From Microbacterium sp. SORGH_AS_0969 (GTDB lineage Bacteria > Actinomycetota > Actinomycetes > Actinomycetales > Microbacteriaceae): DNA of 64,000 nucleotides. Below the pieces are notes generated by a model. The model was not told the origin of the DNA. It saw nothing but the letters and a program-made list of their open reading frames with translations, and ran no database searches. Both the position numbers and the translations under genes were made by a program. Positions within the stretch are counted from its first letter, which is position 1, and each line of letters begins with the position of its first letter. The DNA lies in assembly GCF_030818255.1 (NCBI RefSeq), contig NZ_JAUTAG010000001.1, positions 2,790,001 to 2,854,000 on the forward strand. Reading direction: 5' to 3'. Shown one piece after another: positions 57,640 to 64,000 of this stretch.

Positions 57640-58419
57640 ATGACCGCCTCGAACGCCGATCTCTTCGACGTGTCCGACCGCTTGGCTCTCGTGACCGGCT
57701 CGTCTCGCGGCCTCGGCCGGGGCTTGGCGCTGACCCTCGCACGCGGCGGAGCGCGGCTGATCGTGCACGGACGGGACGCGGATGCCGTGGAGCAGACGCG
57801 CGCCGAAGCCGAAGAGCTGTCGGGTCGTCCCGCGCACGCCGTGACCTTCGACGTCAGCGACGCCGGCGCCGTCGAGAGCGCCGTCGCGGATCTGCTCGAC
57901 AACGTCGGGGCGCCCGACATCCTCGTCAACAACGCGGGCGTGCAGCGCCGCGCGCCCATCCACGAGTTCCCGGTCGCCGACTGGGACGACATCGTCGCCG
58001 CGAACCTTTCGGGCGTCTTCTACGTCTCGCGCTTCATCACGCCCGCGATGGTCGCTCGGGGCTCGGGCAAGGTCGTCAACGTCGCGTCCGTGCAGTCGCG
58101 CCTCGCGCGTCAGACGATCGCGCCGTACTCGGCGACGAAGGGCGGTGTCGCGCAGCTGACCGCCGGCATGGCCGCCGACCTCGCGCGGTTCGGCATCCAG
58201 GTCAACGCGCTCAGCCCTGGTTACTTCGCGACCGAGATGAACCGCGCCCTGGTCGACGATCCCGAGTTCACGCGCTGGCTGACGCAGCGCACGCCTGCGG
58301 CCCGATGGGGCGACGTCGACGAACTGCGGGGGGCGCTGCTGTTCCTCGCGTCCGACGCGTCGAGCTTCGTCTCGGGTCAGAACATCTTCGTTGACGGCGG
58401 GATGACAGCGGTCGTCTGA
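57640..58419 (+). CDS. idnO: SDR oxidoreductase, gluconate 5-dehydrogenase-like
   Basis: 259 aa. Rossmann motif VTGSSRGLGRGLAL, NNAGVQRRAP, catalytic Ser in NVASVQSRLARQ, YxxxK in PYSATKGGVAQL, and the C-terminal FVSGQNIFVDGGM. The QRR-APIHEF phrase after NNAG fits IdnO/Gno. Interconverts 5-ketogluconate and gluconate. ATG preceded by GGAGGACC. With the following gene and gntK it completes idonate to 6-phosphogluconate. Confidence 0.85.
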   Translation: MTASNADLFDVSDRLALVTGSSRGLGRGLALTLARGGARLIVHGRDADAVEQTRAEAEELSGRPAHAVTFDVSDAGAVESAVADLLDNVGAPDILVNNAGVQRRAPIHEFPVADWDDIVAANLSGVFYVSRFITPAMVARGSGKVVNVASVQSRLARQTIAPYSATKGGVAQLTAGMAADLARFGIQVNALSPGYFATEMNRALVDDPEFTRWLTQRTPAARWGDVDELRGALLFLASDASSFVSGQNIFVDGGMTAVV

Positions 58420-58438
58420 CCGCGGAGAGGAATCACCG

Positions 58439-59440
58439 ATGAAGTCTCTGCTGATCGAGAAGGCGCTCACCGCTGAGGTGCGCGACGTGCCCATCCCCGA
58501 GCCCGGCAAGGGGCAGGTGCGCCTGCGTGTCGAGTACGTCGGCATCTGCGGGTCGGACCTGCACTACTACTACGAGGGCGCGAACGGGGCGTTCGTGGTT
58601 CGGGAACCCCTGGTCCCCGGTCACGAGCTCTCCGGCCGCGTCGACCTCGACCCCTCCGGCGCTCTGGCGCCGGGGACGCCGGTCACCGTCCACCCCGCGC
58701 GCTTCGGCACGCCGCGCGAGGGCATCGAGAACGCCCCGCACCTGTGGCCGGGCGGGTCATATCTCGGCAGCGCGTCGACCTGGCCGCACACGCAGGGCGC
58801 GGCATCCGAGTACCTGATCGTCGAGGCCGACATGGTGCGAGTCCTTCCCGACGGTCTGCCCGTGCGCCGTGCGGTTCTCGCCGAGCCGCTCGCGGTCGCG
58901 CTGCACGCGCTCGGCAAGGCCGGTCCCGTCGAGGGGCTCGACGTGCTCGTCACCGGTTCCGGGCCGATCGGCCTGATGGCCGTGGCGGCGGCCGTCGCTG
59001 CCGGTGCACGCGTCACCGCCACCGACGTGCTCGCGGGCCCGCTCGAGCGGGCGGCGGCGCTCGGCGCGTCGGCGACCGTCGATGTCTCCGCCGACGCGGT
59101 GGAATCGGGTGCCTATGCGGTGGTCCTGGAGTGCTCGGGCGTGCCGGTGTCGATCTCGACCGCGCTGAAGGCCGTCCGCCCCGGTGGCACCGTCGTGCAG
59201 GTCGGCATGCTCCCCGACGATCCGCGACCGGTGAACCTCGCCCCCTTCATCTCGAAAGAGGTGCGCTATCTCGGCGCGTTCCGCTTCCGCGACGAGATCG
59301 ATCAGGCGGTCGCGCTGCTCGCGGCGAACCCCGGCATCGAGAGCGCGCTCACGCACGAGTTCGCGGTGACGGATGCCGCCGAGGCCTTCGCCACGGCGCG
59401 GGACTCGCAGCGCTCGGGCAAGGTCGTCTTCGCCCTCTGA
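58439..59440 (+). CDS. idnD: Zinc-type alcohol dehydrogenase, L-idonate 5-dehydrogenase-like
   Basis: 333 aa. GICGSDLHYYYEGANGAF is diagnostic of idonate/sorbitol dehydrogenases; catalytic zinc ligands Cys and His in GICGSDLHYY and PGHELSG; Rossmann motif VLVTGSGPIGLMAVAAAVA. The structural-zinc four-Cys loop is missing, as in several family members. Oxidises L-idonate to 5-ketogluconate. Starts 19 nt after idnO with GGAGAGGAA upstream, and ends at a strong terminator. Confidence 0.85.
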   Translation: MKSLLIEKALTAEVRDVPIPEPGKGQVRLRVEYVGICGSDLHYYYEGANGAFVVREPLVPGHELSGRVDLDPSGALAPGTPVTVHPARFGTPREGIENAPHLWPGGSYLGSASTWPHTQGAASEYLIVEADMVRVLPDGLPVRRAVLAEPLAVALHALGKAGPVEGLDVLVTGSGPIGLMAVAAAVAAGARVTATDVLAGPLERAAALGASATVDVSADAVESGAYAVVLECSGVPVSISTALKAVRPGGTVVQVGMLPDDPRPVNLAPFISKEVRYLGAFRFRDEIDQAVALLAANPGIESALTHEFAVTDAAEAFATARDSQRSGKVVFAL

Positions 59441-59448
59441 GGAACAAT

Positions 59449-59480
59449 GACGCCCCGGTGGTCGCTGCCACCGGGGCGTC
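59449..59480. terminator. Bidirectional terminator between idnD and the convergent dehydrogenase gene
   Basis: Perfect 13-bp stem GACGCCCCGGTGG/CCACCGGGGCGTC around the loop TCGCTG; flanked by AATGA and GTCATT, so the pairing can extend. Confidence 0.8.
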
Positions 59481-59492
59481 GTCATTCGTGCG

Positions 59493-60404
59493 TCAGTCGT
59501 CGCTGCGGACCGCCGTGAACCGGCGCGTGACGGCGATGTCGCGCTCGCCGAGGCCACGGTCGACGATCTCGTCGAAGGCCGCGCGAAGGGCGGGGAGCAG
59601 CGCGGGACGCGTGTCGGTCGCGGCGGCGATGTCGGCGGCGAAGCGCAGATCCTTGACCATGTAGCCCGCGACGCCGCTGGGGGAGTCGTCGCCGGTGACG
59701 AGCTTCTCGCGTCGGCTGGCGAGCAGGTTCGATCCCGCGTATCCACCGCCGAGCAGCTCCCAGAGTGCGGCGGGGTCGACGTCGGACCGTGCGGCGAGCT
59801 CGGTCGCTTCGCCGAGGGCGAGGATGGTCGCCGCCACGACCATCTGGTTGCAGGCCTTGGCCACCTCTCCCGCGCCGAGGGGGCCGAGACGGATGGGGGT
59901 ACCGCAGGGCGCGAGGAGCTCCGCGGCGAGATCGGCGACGGCGCTGTCTCCGCCGAGCATGATCGAGAGGGTCCCGGCCTTCGCGCCGTCCTCGCCGCCC
60001 GAGACGGGGCAGTCGACGACCCCGATGCCGGTGGGCAGCCGTTCCGCCAGCTCGCGCACGCCGACGGGAGAGGATGTCGACCCGATCATGAGGAGGAAAG
60101 GGCGCCCCTCGATGCCCGCGAGCAGCCCGTCGGGGCCGTCGAGGTGCTCCTCGAGCTGCGGGAGGTCGGGGAGCATGATGAGGACAGCGTCTGTGGCCGC
60201 TGCGAGTTCTCGCGCCGTCGAGGCCCACGCGGCTCCCGCCGCGATCAGTGCGTCGCGCTCTCGGCGGGCGTGGACGGTCAGGGCCCCGCGCGCGGACAGC
60301 AGATGCTGCGCCATGGGCTCGCCCATGGCGCCGAGGCCCCAGACGCCGAGGCGCACCTCGGGAGCGGGGGGAAGCGTGCCGGTCTCTTCGTCGAGCGTCG
60401 TCAT
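59493..60404 (-). CDS. Beta-hydroxyacid dehydrogenase (3-hydroxyisobutyrate/tartronate semialdehyde reductase family)
   Basis: 303 aa. NAD(P) motif VWGLGAMGEPMAQHLL (about 19-34), substrate motif CPVSGGEDGAKAGTLS, catalytic Lys in GEVAKACNQMVVAA, and NLLASRREK. Family reduces or oxidises beta-hydroxy acids or semialdehydes; substrate unknown. Leaderless-type start (TAGGAT, 6 nt, ATG). Divergent from the D-2-hydroxyacid dehydrogenase gene and sharing its 110-bp promoter region. Confidence 0.9.
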   Translation of the reverse strand: MTTLDEETGTLPPAPEVRLGVWGLGAMGEPMAQHLLSARGALTVHARRERDALIAAGAAWASTARELAAATDAVLIMLPDLPQLEEHLDGPDGLLAGIEGRPFLLMIGSTSSPVGVRELAERLPTGIGVVDCPVSGGEDGAKAGTLSIMLGGDSAVADLAAELLAPCGTPIRLGPLGAGEVAKACNQMVVAATILALGEATELAARSDVDPAALWELLGGGYAGSNLLASRREKLVTGDDSPSGVAGYMVKDLRFAADIAAATDTRPALLPALRAAFDEIVDRGLGERDIAVTRRFTAVRSDD

Positions 60405-60410
60405 GTCGGC

Positions 60411-60416
60411 ATCCTA
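60411..60416 (-). promoter_or_regulatory. -10 box of the beta-hydroxyacid dehydrogenase gene
   Basis: TAGGAT on the minus strand, 6 nt (GCCGAC) before the ATG at 60404. Confidence 0.5.
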
Positions 60417-60433
60417 TCGGCTAGACAATAGGT

Positions 60434-60446
60434 TGAACAGGGTTCA
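60434..60446. promoter_or_regulatory. Candidate IclR operator, copy 1
   Basis: TGAAC-AGG-GTTCA, perfect 5-bp inverted repeat. With its upstream context CAATAGGT it matches the element before the MHS transporter (CAATATAT, TGAAC-TGT-GTCCA at 62487). It lies between two divergent genes beside an IclR regulator. Confidence 0.55.
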
Positions 60447-60514
60447 GTATGGTGAACGACGTTGGGCGAGTCCGCGACGGGCGGCCAGCCTCGCGGCGAG
60501 AGGAGACGACGACG

Positions 60515-61570
60515 ATGTCGACACGCAAGAGCTTACGCGCGGTGGTGGCGGTGCCCCTGAAAGAGGAGCACTGCGAACTGATCGAGCGCCTCGAGCCGCG
60601 CGTCGAGCTGATGCGCGACGCCTCGCTCACGCACCCGATGCGCGGGCCCGCCGACTGGTCGGGTGACCCGGCGCACGAGCGCTCGGCTGACGAGCAGCGC
60701 GCATTCGACGACATGGTCGACTCGGCGGACGCGCTCTTCGGCATCCCGGACGTCGATCCCGCCGCCCTCGCACGGACCGTCGCCGCCAATCCGAAGCTGC
60801 GGTGGGTGATGACGACCGCTGCGGGCGGGGGAGGGCAGGTGAAGGCGGCCGATCTCGACCGCGCGGCGCTGGATCGCATCGTCTTCACCACCAGCGCCGG
60901 CGTCCACGGGGGACCGCTCGCCGAGTTCGCGGTGTTCGGCGTCCTCGCCGGCGCGAAGGACCTGCCGCGGCTCGCGCAGCAGCAGGCGGATCGACGCTGG
61001 ACCGATCGCTGGGAGATGCGCCAGGTCGACGAGATGACCGTGCTCGTCGTCGGGCTCGGGGGAATCGGGGCGGAGTGCGCGCGCCGCTTCCACGCGCTGG
61101 GCGCCGAGGTGTGGGGGACGACGCGCTCCGGCACCCCCGTGGACGGGGTCGACCGCCTCGTCTCGCTCGACGAGCTGGCCACGGCGGTGAGCGAGGTGGA
61201 TGCCATCGTCGTCACCCTGCCGGGAACCGATCAGACGCATCACCTGATCGGCGCCGAGGTTCTCGCCGCGGTGAAGCCGGGGGTGATCGTCGCGAGCGTC
61301 GGTCGCGGGACCGTGATCGATGAGACGGAGCTCCTCGCGGCTCTCGACGACGGACGCGTGTCGTTCGCCGCCCTCGACGTGTTCGAGGTGGAGCCCCTCC
61401 CGGAGGAGTCGCCGCTGTGGCGGCATCCGAGAGTCCTCGTCAGCCCGCACACGGCCGCGCTCAACAGCAAAGAGGAGGAGCGCATCGCGCGCCGGTTCGC
61501 AGAGAACGCCACGCGCCTGCTCGACGGCGAGCCGATGCGCGCGGTTGTCGATACGGTCGAGTTCTATTGA
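60515..61570 (+). CDS. D-isomer-specific 2-hydroxyacid dehydrogenase family protein
   Basis: 351 aa from MSTRKSLRAVVAVPLKEEH. NAD domain VLVVGLGGIGAECARRFHALGAEVWG (about 179-204); catalytic Arg in VGRGTVIDE, Glu in DVFEVEPLPEESPLW and His in SPHTAALN. Reduces 2-keto acids or oxidises D-2-hydroxy acids; substrate unknown. A longer frame to 60449 exists, but AGGAG at about 60500 fits the ATG at 60515. The IclR gene follows 42 nt later. Confidence 0.9.
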   Translation: MSTRKSLRAVVAVPLKEEHCELIERLEPRVELMRDASLTHPMRGPADWSGDPAHERSADEQRAFDDMVDSADALFGIPDVDPAALARTVAANPKLRWVMTTAAGGGGQVKAADLDRAALDRIVFTTSAGVHGGPLAEFAVFGVLAGAKDLPRLAQQQADRRWTDRWEMRQVDEMTVLVVGLGGIGAECARRFHALGAEVWGTTRSGTPVDGVDRLVSLDELATAVSEVDAIVVTLPGTDQTHHLIGAEVLAAVKPGVIVASVGRGTVIDETELLAALDDGRVSFAALDVFEVEPLPEESPLWRHPRVLVSPHTAALNSKEEERIARRFAENATRLLDGEPMRAVVDTVEFY

Positions 61571-61612
61571 CCTGTCGCGGCCCTCGCGACTCCGGTTCGA
61601 CGGGAGGACGCC

Positions 61613-62407
61613 GTGAGTGATGACGAAGCGAGCGCGATCGCGCGCGATCCGGCTCCAGCCGTCGGGCGCAGCATCCGTCTTCTCGGCCTGCTCGCCGAGG
61701 CGGGTCGCGCGCTGACGCTCACCGAGCTGGCGGCGGGCCTCGGGCTCGCGAAATCGTCGACGGCCAATCTGTGCCTGTCGCTGGAGGCGGGGCGCATGAT
61801 CGAGCGCGTGCCGCTCGGCTACCGTCTCGGGATCCGCACGGCAGAACTCGGGGGAGCGTTCGCCGCGCAGTTCAACCAGGTGCGCGAGTTCTACGCCGTC
61901 TGCGAGACCTCTCCGGCCCTCTCGTCCGAGCTCGTGCAGGTCGCGGTCCTCGATGACACCGACGCGCTGTACCTGGCGAGGTACGAGGGGTCGCGCTCGG
62001 TGCGGCTCGGGACCCCGCTCGGCTCGCGCCTGCCCGCGGCCCTGTCCGCCACGGGGCGCGCGCTGCTGATGACCCGCAGCGACGACGATGTCCGGGCGCT
62101 GCTGACGCGAGGGCGTCCGCTGCCGAAGCTGACGGAGCACAGCACGGTCGACGTCGAGGGTGTCATCGCGAAGCTCGCCGCGGCGCGGGAGCGCGGGTGG
62201 TCGGTGGACGAGGAAGAGTCGTTCCGCGGCATCGTCGGCGTCGCTGTTCCGCTCGAGGGGTGGGCGCCCGGCGATCCGCAGCTCGCCCTGGGCGTCGGCA
62301 TCCCCGTCGCGGATGCCACCGGCGACCGTGTCGCGCGCGTCGGCGCTGCTCTTCGCGAGGCGGCGAAGGCGCTGACGAACCCGTTCAGCGCCTCTCGCTC
62401 CCGCTGA
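61613..62407 (+). CDS. IclR-family transcriptional regulator
   Basis: 264 aa, GTG start with GGGAGGA upstream. HTH with RSIRLLGLLAEAGRALTLTELAAGLGLAKSSTANLCLSLEAG; C-terminal effector domain with LYLARYEGSRSVRLGTPLGSRLPAALSATGRALL, WSVDEEESFRGIVGVAVPL. Probably binds TGAAC-N3-GTYCA upstream of the neighbouring dehydrogenase and transporter genes and responds to the acid they handle (inference). Confidence 0.92.
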   Translation: MSDDEASAIARDPAPAVGRSIRLLGLLAEAGRALTLTELAAGLGLAKSSTANLCLSLEAGRMIERVPLGYRLGIRTAELGGAFAAQFNQVREFYAVCETSPALSSELVQVAVLDDTDALYLARYEGSRSVRLGTPLGSRLPAALSATGRALLMTRSDDDVRALLTRGRPLPKLTEHSTVDVEGVIAKLAAARERGWSVDEEESFRGIVGVAVPLEGWAPGDPQLALGVGIPVADATGDRVARVGAALREAAKALTNPFSASRSR

Positions 62408-62486
62408 CGAGCGCTTTCCTCCGCCCCGGCAGGGGCGGTGATCGTCATGTCTGCAGCACGGGCGGGAAATGGCGTGTCCAATATAT

Positions 62487-62499
62487 TGAACTGTGTCCA
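62487..62499. promoter_or_regulatory. Candidate IclR operator, copy 2
   Basis: TGAAC-TGT-GTCCA (4 of 5 paired), 68 bp before the transporter start, preceded by CAATATAT as in copy 1. Confidence 0.5.
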
Positions 62500-62555
62500 C
62501 AGGGTTGGTACAGTCGCGGAAGTCGCAAGACCCCAGCCGATCGAAGGAGATGGCC

Positions 62556-63965
62556 GTGACCACTGCATCCACACCGACGCCGCAGCCGCAGGATGACCCC
62601 GAATACGCCGCGAACCTGCGTCGTGCAACGCTCGCCTCGAGCATCGGCAGCGCGCTGGAGTACTTCGACTTCGCGCTCTACGGCCTCTCAACGGCCCTGA
62701 TCTTCAACGTCCTGTTCTTCTCGCAGGACAACCCGGCGCTCGCCACGGTCGCCGCGTTCGCCACCTACGGCGTCGGCTTCCTCGCCCGTCCCTTCGGCGG
62801 ACTGTTCTTCGGAGTCCTCGGCGACAAGCTCGGCCGCAAGTGGGTGCTCGTCATCACGATCCTGCTGATGGGTGGGGCGTCGACGGCGATCGGCCTCCTG
62901 CCCACCTACGAGGCCGTCGGCATCCTCGCGCCGATCCTGCTCGTGATCATGCGCCTTCTCCAGGGCTTCGGCGCGGGTGCCGAACAGGCGGGTGCGACGG
63001 TGCTCATGGCCGAGTACGCGCCGGTGAAGCGCCGCGGTTTCTTCTCGGCGCTGCCGTTCATCGGCATCCAGGCGGGCACGCTGCTCGCGGCCGTCGTCTT
63101 CAGCCTCATCTCACTACTGCCCGAAGACCAGCTGCTCAGCTGGGGCTGGCGCGTGCCGTTCCTGGCGTCGTTCGTGCTGATCCTGCTCGCGCTGTTCATC
63201 CGCATGCGGCTGCGCGAGACCCCGACCTTCATCGAGCTCGAGAAGAGCGAGCAGATCGCCGAGCGTCCGATCCGCGACATCTTCACGCGGGGCCTGCCGG
63301 GCGTCATCGTCGGCATCGGTCTGCGCATGGCCGAGAACGGCGGCTCGTACATGTTCAACACCCTCGCGCTGACGTTCTTCGTCGCCTCCGTGGGTGGCCA
63401 GGCCGACCGCAGCCTGCTGACCTGGGGCGTCACGCTCGGCTCGCTCATCGGCATCTTCTCGGTGCCCCTGACGGGCGCGCTGTCCGACCGCATGGGTCGC
63501 CGCACCGTCTACCGCCTGGGTGCGCTGTTCATGCTGGTCTTCACCTTCCCCGCCTGGTGGCTGATCTCGCTCGGGAGCTACCCGATCACGATCGCCGTGA
63601 TCGCGATCGGCATCGGCGTCGCCGTCAACTCGATGCTCGGACCGCAGTGCGCCATGCTCCCCGAGCTGTTCGGCAACCGTCACCGCTACCTGGGCGTGGC
63701 GATGGCGCGCGAGATCTCGGCTGTTCTCGCCGGTGGCCTCGCGGGAGTCCTCGGTGCGTACATCATCGCCGTGAGCGGGGCGAACTGGCTCCTCCTGGCG
63801 ATCTACATGGGAACCCTCGCGCTCATCACGACCGCGTCGACGTTCCTCGTCCCTGAGACCCTCCGCCGCGACCTCACGCGCACCGACGACGCCATCAAGG
63901 TGTCGCGCGACGAGGCGGGCGAGGGTGTGGATGCCACGACCGTGACCGTTCGGACCATCCGATGA
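62556..63965 (+). CDS. MHS-family MFS transporter (metabolite:H+ symporter)
   Basis: 469 aa with 12 predicted helices. MHS motifs: GSALEYFDFALYGLSTALIF in helix 1, RPFGGLFFGVLGDKLGRKWVL, RLLQGFGAGAEQAGATVLMAEYAP, and LSDRMGRRTVYRLG after helix 8. Relatives carry alpha-ketoglutarate, shikimate or other organic acids. GTG at 62556 is preferred because AAGGAG lies 6 nt upstream; the ATG at 62550 abuts that site. The next gene overlaps by 4 nt. Confidence 0.9.
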   Translation: MTTASTPTPQPQDDPEYAANLRRATLASSIGSALEYFDFALYGLSTALIFNVLFFSQDNPALATVAAFATYGVGFLARPFGGLFFGVLGDKLGRKWVLVITILLMGGASTAIGLLPTYEAVGILAPILLVIMRLLQGFGAGAEQAGATVLMAEYAPVKRRGFFSALPFIGIQAGTLLAAVVFSLISLLPEDQLLSWGWRVPFLASFVLILLALFIRMRLRETPTFIELEKSEQIAERPIRDIFTRGLPGVIVGIGLRMAENGGSYMFNTLALTFFVASVGGQADRSLLTWGVTLGSLIGIFSVPLTGALSDRMGRRTVYRLGALFMLVFTFPAWWLISLGSYPITIAVIAIGIGVAVNSMLGPQCAMLPELFGNRHRYLGVAMAREISAVLAGGLAGVLGAYIIAVSGANWLLLAIYMGTLALITTASTFLVPETLRRDLTRTDDAIKVSRDEAGEGVDATTVTVRTIR

Positions 63966-64000
63966 CGCGCATCGCCCGCGTGCGGACGCTGGAGGGCGTG
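63962..64000 (+). CDS. Start of a gene cut by the window edge
   Basis: ATG overlapping the transporter stop (ATGA), reading MTRIARVRTLEGV to the edge. Thirteen residues are too few to assign; the opening resembles mandelate racemase/enolase-superfamily dehydratases, which would suit a sugar-acid locus, but this is a guess. Confidence 0.5.
   Translation, partial: MTRIARVRTLEGV

Overview
The window is about 70% GC and reads as a chromosomal segment of a high-GC Gram-positive actinobacterium, most likely Microbacteriaceae (Microbacterium-like). This is inferred from codon usage, gene content (LCP protein, Pmt-type mannosyltransferase, Stealth protein, MocR, ABC-F), many leaderless starts, and the very frequent word GGATGCC/GGCATCC. 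No ribosomal RNA, phage or CRISPR array was seen; one tRNA is present.

Layout. 1-3740 (minus): 5' part of an HrpA-type DEAH helicase, a GH3 lipoprotein and an LCP protein. 3806-10908 (minus): a seven-gene operon of nitrilase-family amidohydrolase, dihydropyrimidinase/hydantoinase, LLM flavin oxidoreductase and a four-gene NMT1-type ABC importer, with a divergent MocR regulator (11025-12419). This looks like uptake and hydrolysis of a cyclic ureide such as a dihydropyrimidine or hydantoin. 12470-15143: an aldo/keto reductase and a DUF255 protein. 15473-24866: the accessory island, with a ~2,220-residue secreted RHS/YD-repeat protein carrying two PA14-like modules and a unique basic C-terminal tip, a low-GC TPR/Sel1-like gene directly behind it (candidate immunity gene), an intact ISL3-family IS, and a rearranged orphan RHS fragment.

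24984-34597: AAA ATPase and protein mannosyltransferase (minus), then rsmI, metG, tatD, rsmA with a sugar MFS transporter and a 38-residue protein on the other strand, then a CpdA-like phosphodiesterase. 34548-38233: Stealth phosphotransferase, YghZ-type aldo/keto reductase, and ispE, which carries a one-base insertion in this sequence. 38370-41898: DUF427 and an Opu-type osmoprotectant ABC importer. 42012-47465: ABC-F ATPase, a small membrane protein with a MarR regulator, tRNA-Gln, glmU and prs. 47745-50717: an extracytosolic flavin electron-transfer module (FMN-binding lipoprotein, ApbE, NqrB-like/FNR fusion).

50794-64000: a YdcF protein; a minus-strand run gnd-vanZ-response regulator-histidine kinase; a gluconate/idonate locus (gluconokinase, GntR/FCD regulator, gluconate 5-dehydrogenase-like SDR, idonate dehydrogenase-like ADH) around a palindromic operator; then a second organic or sugar acid locus (beta-hydroxyacid dehydrogenase, D-2-hydroxyacid dehydrogenase, IclR regulator, MHS-family transporter) whose two plus-strand promoters share a TGAAC-N3-GTYCA element.

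Most interesting points: the RHS island with its tip/candidate-immunity pair and permuted fragment; the flavinylation module whose ApbE has no visible export signal; the ispE frameshift; the tRNA-Gln/glmU junction with a 1-nt gap; a 23-bp intergenic region whose two divergent -10 boxes share bases; and a genome-wide word that appears to force rarer codons.
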